Shown here piece by piece: positions 14,394 through 16,046 of a DNA stretch of 16,046 nt (position 1 is the first letter of the stretch; each line of letters starts with the position of its first letter). The notes under the pieces were generated by a model, which made no database searches, was not told the DNA's origin, and worked only from the letters and a program-made list of their open reading frames with translations. Where the stretch lies: NCBI GenBank assembly GCA_026397675.1, contig JAPLUH010000257.1, positions 1 through 16,046 of the forward strand, written 5' to 3'. Source of the stretch: Verrucomicrobiota bacterium (GTDB lineage Bacteria; Verrucomicrobiota; Verrucomicrobiia; Limisphaerales; UBA9464). A program made the position numbers and the translations under genes.

Positions 14394-15415
14394 GCGCCCC
14401 GGTCCAATACAGCAAACCGGCGCCCGAGACTGTGGTTCAGGGGAATGCCGCACCGGTCAATCGCCGGATCCGAGAGTCGTGTCAGGAGTCGCCAACCGAT
14501 GGCGGTCGGGAATTGCGCTTCATGGCTCTCGGGACCACGTGTCGGTGGGTTACGGTAGGTTCGCCGGAGGCGATCCGCCGTTTCGATGGCGAGGCCTTGG
14601 GATGGTTGGCGGCCTTCGAGGCCAAGTATTCCCGATTCCTGCCCGACAGTTGGATCTCTGTTCTTAACGCATCGGCCGGCGGTGCTGCGGTGGCTTCCGA
14701 TCCGGAGATCGACCGCATTTTGGCGCTGTGCCACGAGATGCATTTTTTGACCCGCGGCGTGTTTGATCCCACCGCATTGCCGCTCATTGAATTGTGGGAT
14801 TGGCGTCGGGCACAAATTCCCACCGACCCACAGATCGAAGCCGCTCGCCAGTGTGTCGGTTGGCGCAAGGTGGAGCGCAAGCCGGGTTCGGTGAGATTGA
14901 GTGACCCAGGGATGTGCTTGGATCTGGGTGGCATGGGCAAGGAGTACGCGGTGGATCAGGTAGCGCTCTTGGCGCGTCAGTGCGGACTGACCGGGGCATT
15001 GATAGACTTTGGGGCCGACATCCGGGTGACGGGCTTGCCTGCCGATGGACGTCCAGGGTGGCACCTGGGGCTCGAAGACCCCAACCAAGCGGGCCGGGCT
15101 TGGTGCGGGCTGGCTGTCCGCGAAGCCGCCGTGGCCACCTCGGGCGATTATCACCGCGGCTTCAATGCAGCAGGCAAGCGCTGGGGACACATCCTCGACC
15201 CGCGCACGGGGCGGCCGGTGCAAAATGGGTGCCGGGCCGTGCACGTGCTGGCCCCAAGTTGCACCCTGGCGGGCATGCTCAGCACCGCGGCCCTCGTGCT
15301 GGGGGCCGACGAAGGTCTCCGTCTCATCGAATCTCAACCGGGGGCCGAGGGACTTCTCCACGGGCCTCAATCCAAACTCAGCAGTCGCCGATTTTATGAA
15401 CATGTCGCCTCTTGA
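14387..15415 (+). CDS. apbE: ApbE-family FAD:protein FMN transferase
   Basis: 342 residues. ApbE enzymes transfer FMN from FAD to Thr/Ser of exported proteins. Family motifs are present: FDPTALPLIELW (126-137), CLDLGGMGKEYAVDQV (177-192), GALIDFGADIRVTG (203-216), VATSGDYHRGFNAAGKRWGHILDPRTGRPV (249-278, with His268), and TLAGMLSTAALVLG (293-306). In the last block the family normally reads ADA, but Gly296 stands in place of the Asp that helps bind Mg; Thr300 is kept. The first 45 or so residues are polar with no signal peptide, lipobox or twin-Arg helix, and no earlier in-frame start exists. This is unusual, because ApbE normally works in the periplasm. ATG 14387 overlaps the DUF3570 stop by 7 bases, and the 3' end overlaps the thioredoxin gene by 20 bases. 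Confidence 0.9.
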   Translation: MVSAPVQYSKPAPETVVQGNAAPVNRRIRESCQESPTDGGRELRFMALGTTCRWVTVGSPEAIRRFDGEALGWLAAFEAKYSRFLPDSWISVLNASAGGAAVASDPEIDRILALCHEMHFLTRGVFDPTALPLIELWDWRRAQIPTDPQIEAARQCVGWRKVERKPGSVRLSDPGMCLDLGGMGKEYAVDQVALLARQCGLTGALIDFGADIRVTGLPADGRPGWHLGLEDPNQAGRAWCGLAVREAAVATSGDYHRGFNAAGKRWGHILDPRTGRPVQNGCRAVHVLAPSCTLAGMLSTAALVLGADEGLRLIESQPGAEGLLHGPQSKLSSRRFYEHVAS

Positions 15416-15935
15416 AATCTCCCTGCCACGCCGCCAATTCCTGCGAACCTCGGCTTCCGGGATGGCGCTGATGGCCACGATTCCGCTAAGCTGGGCCGCT
15501 GGGCTTCAGCCCGGTGACACCCTTCCGGATCTCAAGAGCCTGCAACTCGAGGGTGCTCTGCCTGATTTGTCCGGCAAGGTGGTTCACCTCGATTTCTGGG
15601 CCTCCTGGTGTGTGCCTTGCCGTCAGTCCTTCCCGGTGCTGGAAACTCTCCACAAAACCTATGGATCGAAGGGGTATGTGCTCATTGGTGTCTCCATGGA
15701 CGAGCGGCAGCCCGACATGGATCGGTTCCTCAAGAAGAACCCGGTGAGTTTTGCGACCGTGCGCGATGTCCAAGAGAAGCTCGCCTCTAAGGTCCGCCCT
15801 CCCGGAATGCCGACCTCCTATTTCTTCGGACCGGAGGGGCGTCTCGATTCGGTGCATCCCAAGTACGAAGGGGAAGCCACCCGCAAAAAGTACGTTGAAA
15901 TCATCGAACGCCTCCTGAAATCGGTCAAAGCCTGA
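15396..15935 (+). CDS. TlpA-like thioredoxin-fold protein with Tat signal
   Basis: 179 residues. The N-terminus has a twin-arginine motif (PRRQFLRTSASG at 11-22) followed by a moderately hydrophobic stretch and LSWAAG (31-36), a likely signal-peptidase site. The mature part has a TlpA/AhpC-TSA-type thioredoxin fold: VVHLDFWASWCVPCRQSFPVLETL (62-85) holds the CVPC redox pair Cys72/Cys75, and PPGMPTSYFF carries the cis-Pro loop. Such proteins reduce or resolve disulfides in the periplasm. In this operon it may serve the DUF3570 or next gene product (inference). ATG 15396 and ATG 15402 are both possible; either overlaps the end of apbE (20 or 14 bases), implying coupled translation. Another gene follows 20 bases after the stop. 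Confidence 0.9.
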   Translation: MNMSPLEISLPRRQFLRTSASGMALMATIPLSWAAGLQPGDTLPDLKSLQLEGALPDLSGKVVHLDFWASWCVPCRQSFPVLETLHKTYGSKGYVLIGVSMDERQPDMDRFLKKNPVSFATVRDVQEKLASKVRPPGMPTSYFFGPEGRLDSVHPKYEGEATRKKYVEIIERLLKSVKA

Positions 15936-15955
15936 ACTTTATCGATAGAATCGAC

Positions 15956-16046
15956 ATGAACTCGAAAAATCTACTCCCCCGTCAACTGGCCTGTTCCTCA
16001 CGTCCGGGTGGGATGGCGTTGGCGGCCGTTGCGGTCATCATTGCCT
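15956..16046 (+). CDS. N-terminus of an exported protein, cut by the window end (possible DUF4266)
   Basis: ATG 15956 opens a frame to the end of the window, encoding a basic, Arg/Lys-containing start and then the hydrophobic MALAAVAVIIA, which is signal-peptide-like. Only 30 residues are visible. DUF3570/ApbE/TlpA clusters often also include a short DUF4266 lipoprotein, so that is my guess. The lipobox cysteine would lie outside the window. The 20-base spacing from the thioredoxin gene places it in the same operon. Confidence 0.5.
   Translation, partial: MNSKNLLPRQLACSSRPGGMALAAVAVIIA

Noticed and set aside
14345..15478. Long open frame on the minus strand opposite apbE (377 codons)
   Set aside because: It lies wholly opposite the apbE/DUF3570/thioredoxin genes, whose protein motifs are unmistakable. 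The translation is Pro/Arg/His-rich and without domains, as expected from the GC-rich antisense frame.

Overview
The window looks like chromosomal DNA from a GC-rich Gram-negative bacterium of the PVC group, most likely Verrucomicrobiota (Pedosphaera/Limisphaera-like). This is inference. It rests on a prepilin-like protein with an HX9DG motif near its C-terminus, a BlaI/M56 peptidase pair, a stand-alone glycogen-binding (CBM48) protein beside a DUF883 protein, a DUF3570/ApbE/thioredoxin cluster, and mostly weak or absent Shine-Dalgarno sequences. I see no tRNA, rRNA, CRISPR array, insertion sequence or prophage.

Left part (1-6202), housekeeping. The 3' part of uvrA converges on gatA (minus strand). 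gatA diverges from dprA, and dprA is followed on the plus strand by pyrH and frr. A 23-bp imperfect dyad sits just before the dprA start.

Middle part (6203-13006). A BlaI-type repressor and a membrane M56 (BlaR1/MecR1-like) peptidase form a regulatory pair. rmuC converges on them from the minus strand. Then come a short poorly supported region, a small CBM48 protein, a DUF883 (ElaB/YqjD-like) membrane protein, a small reading frame broken at a run of eight C residues, a prepilin-like protein followed by a perfect 12-bp hairpin terminator, and tcdA, whose product makes cyclic t6A in tRNA.

Right part (13131-16046), the most interesting. A probable operon has overlapping genes: a DUF3570 outer-membrane-type protein, an ApbE-type FMN transferase, a Tat-exported TlpA-like thioredoxin, and the start of a further small exported protein that runs off the window. 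The DUF3570 protein carries a DGISGAT sequence, which fits the motif that ApbE enzymes modify with covalent FMN. The simplest reading is a dedicated cell-envelope flavoprotein system with its own maturation factors. Two things complicate it. The ApbE here has Gly where the family normally has a metal-binding Asp, and it has no visible export signal.
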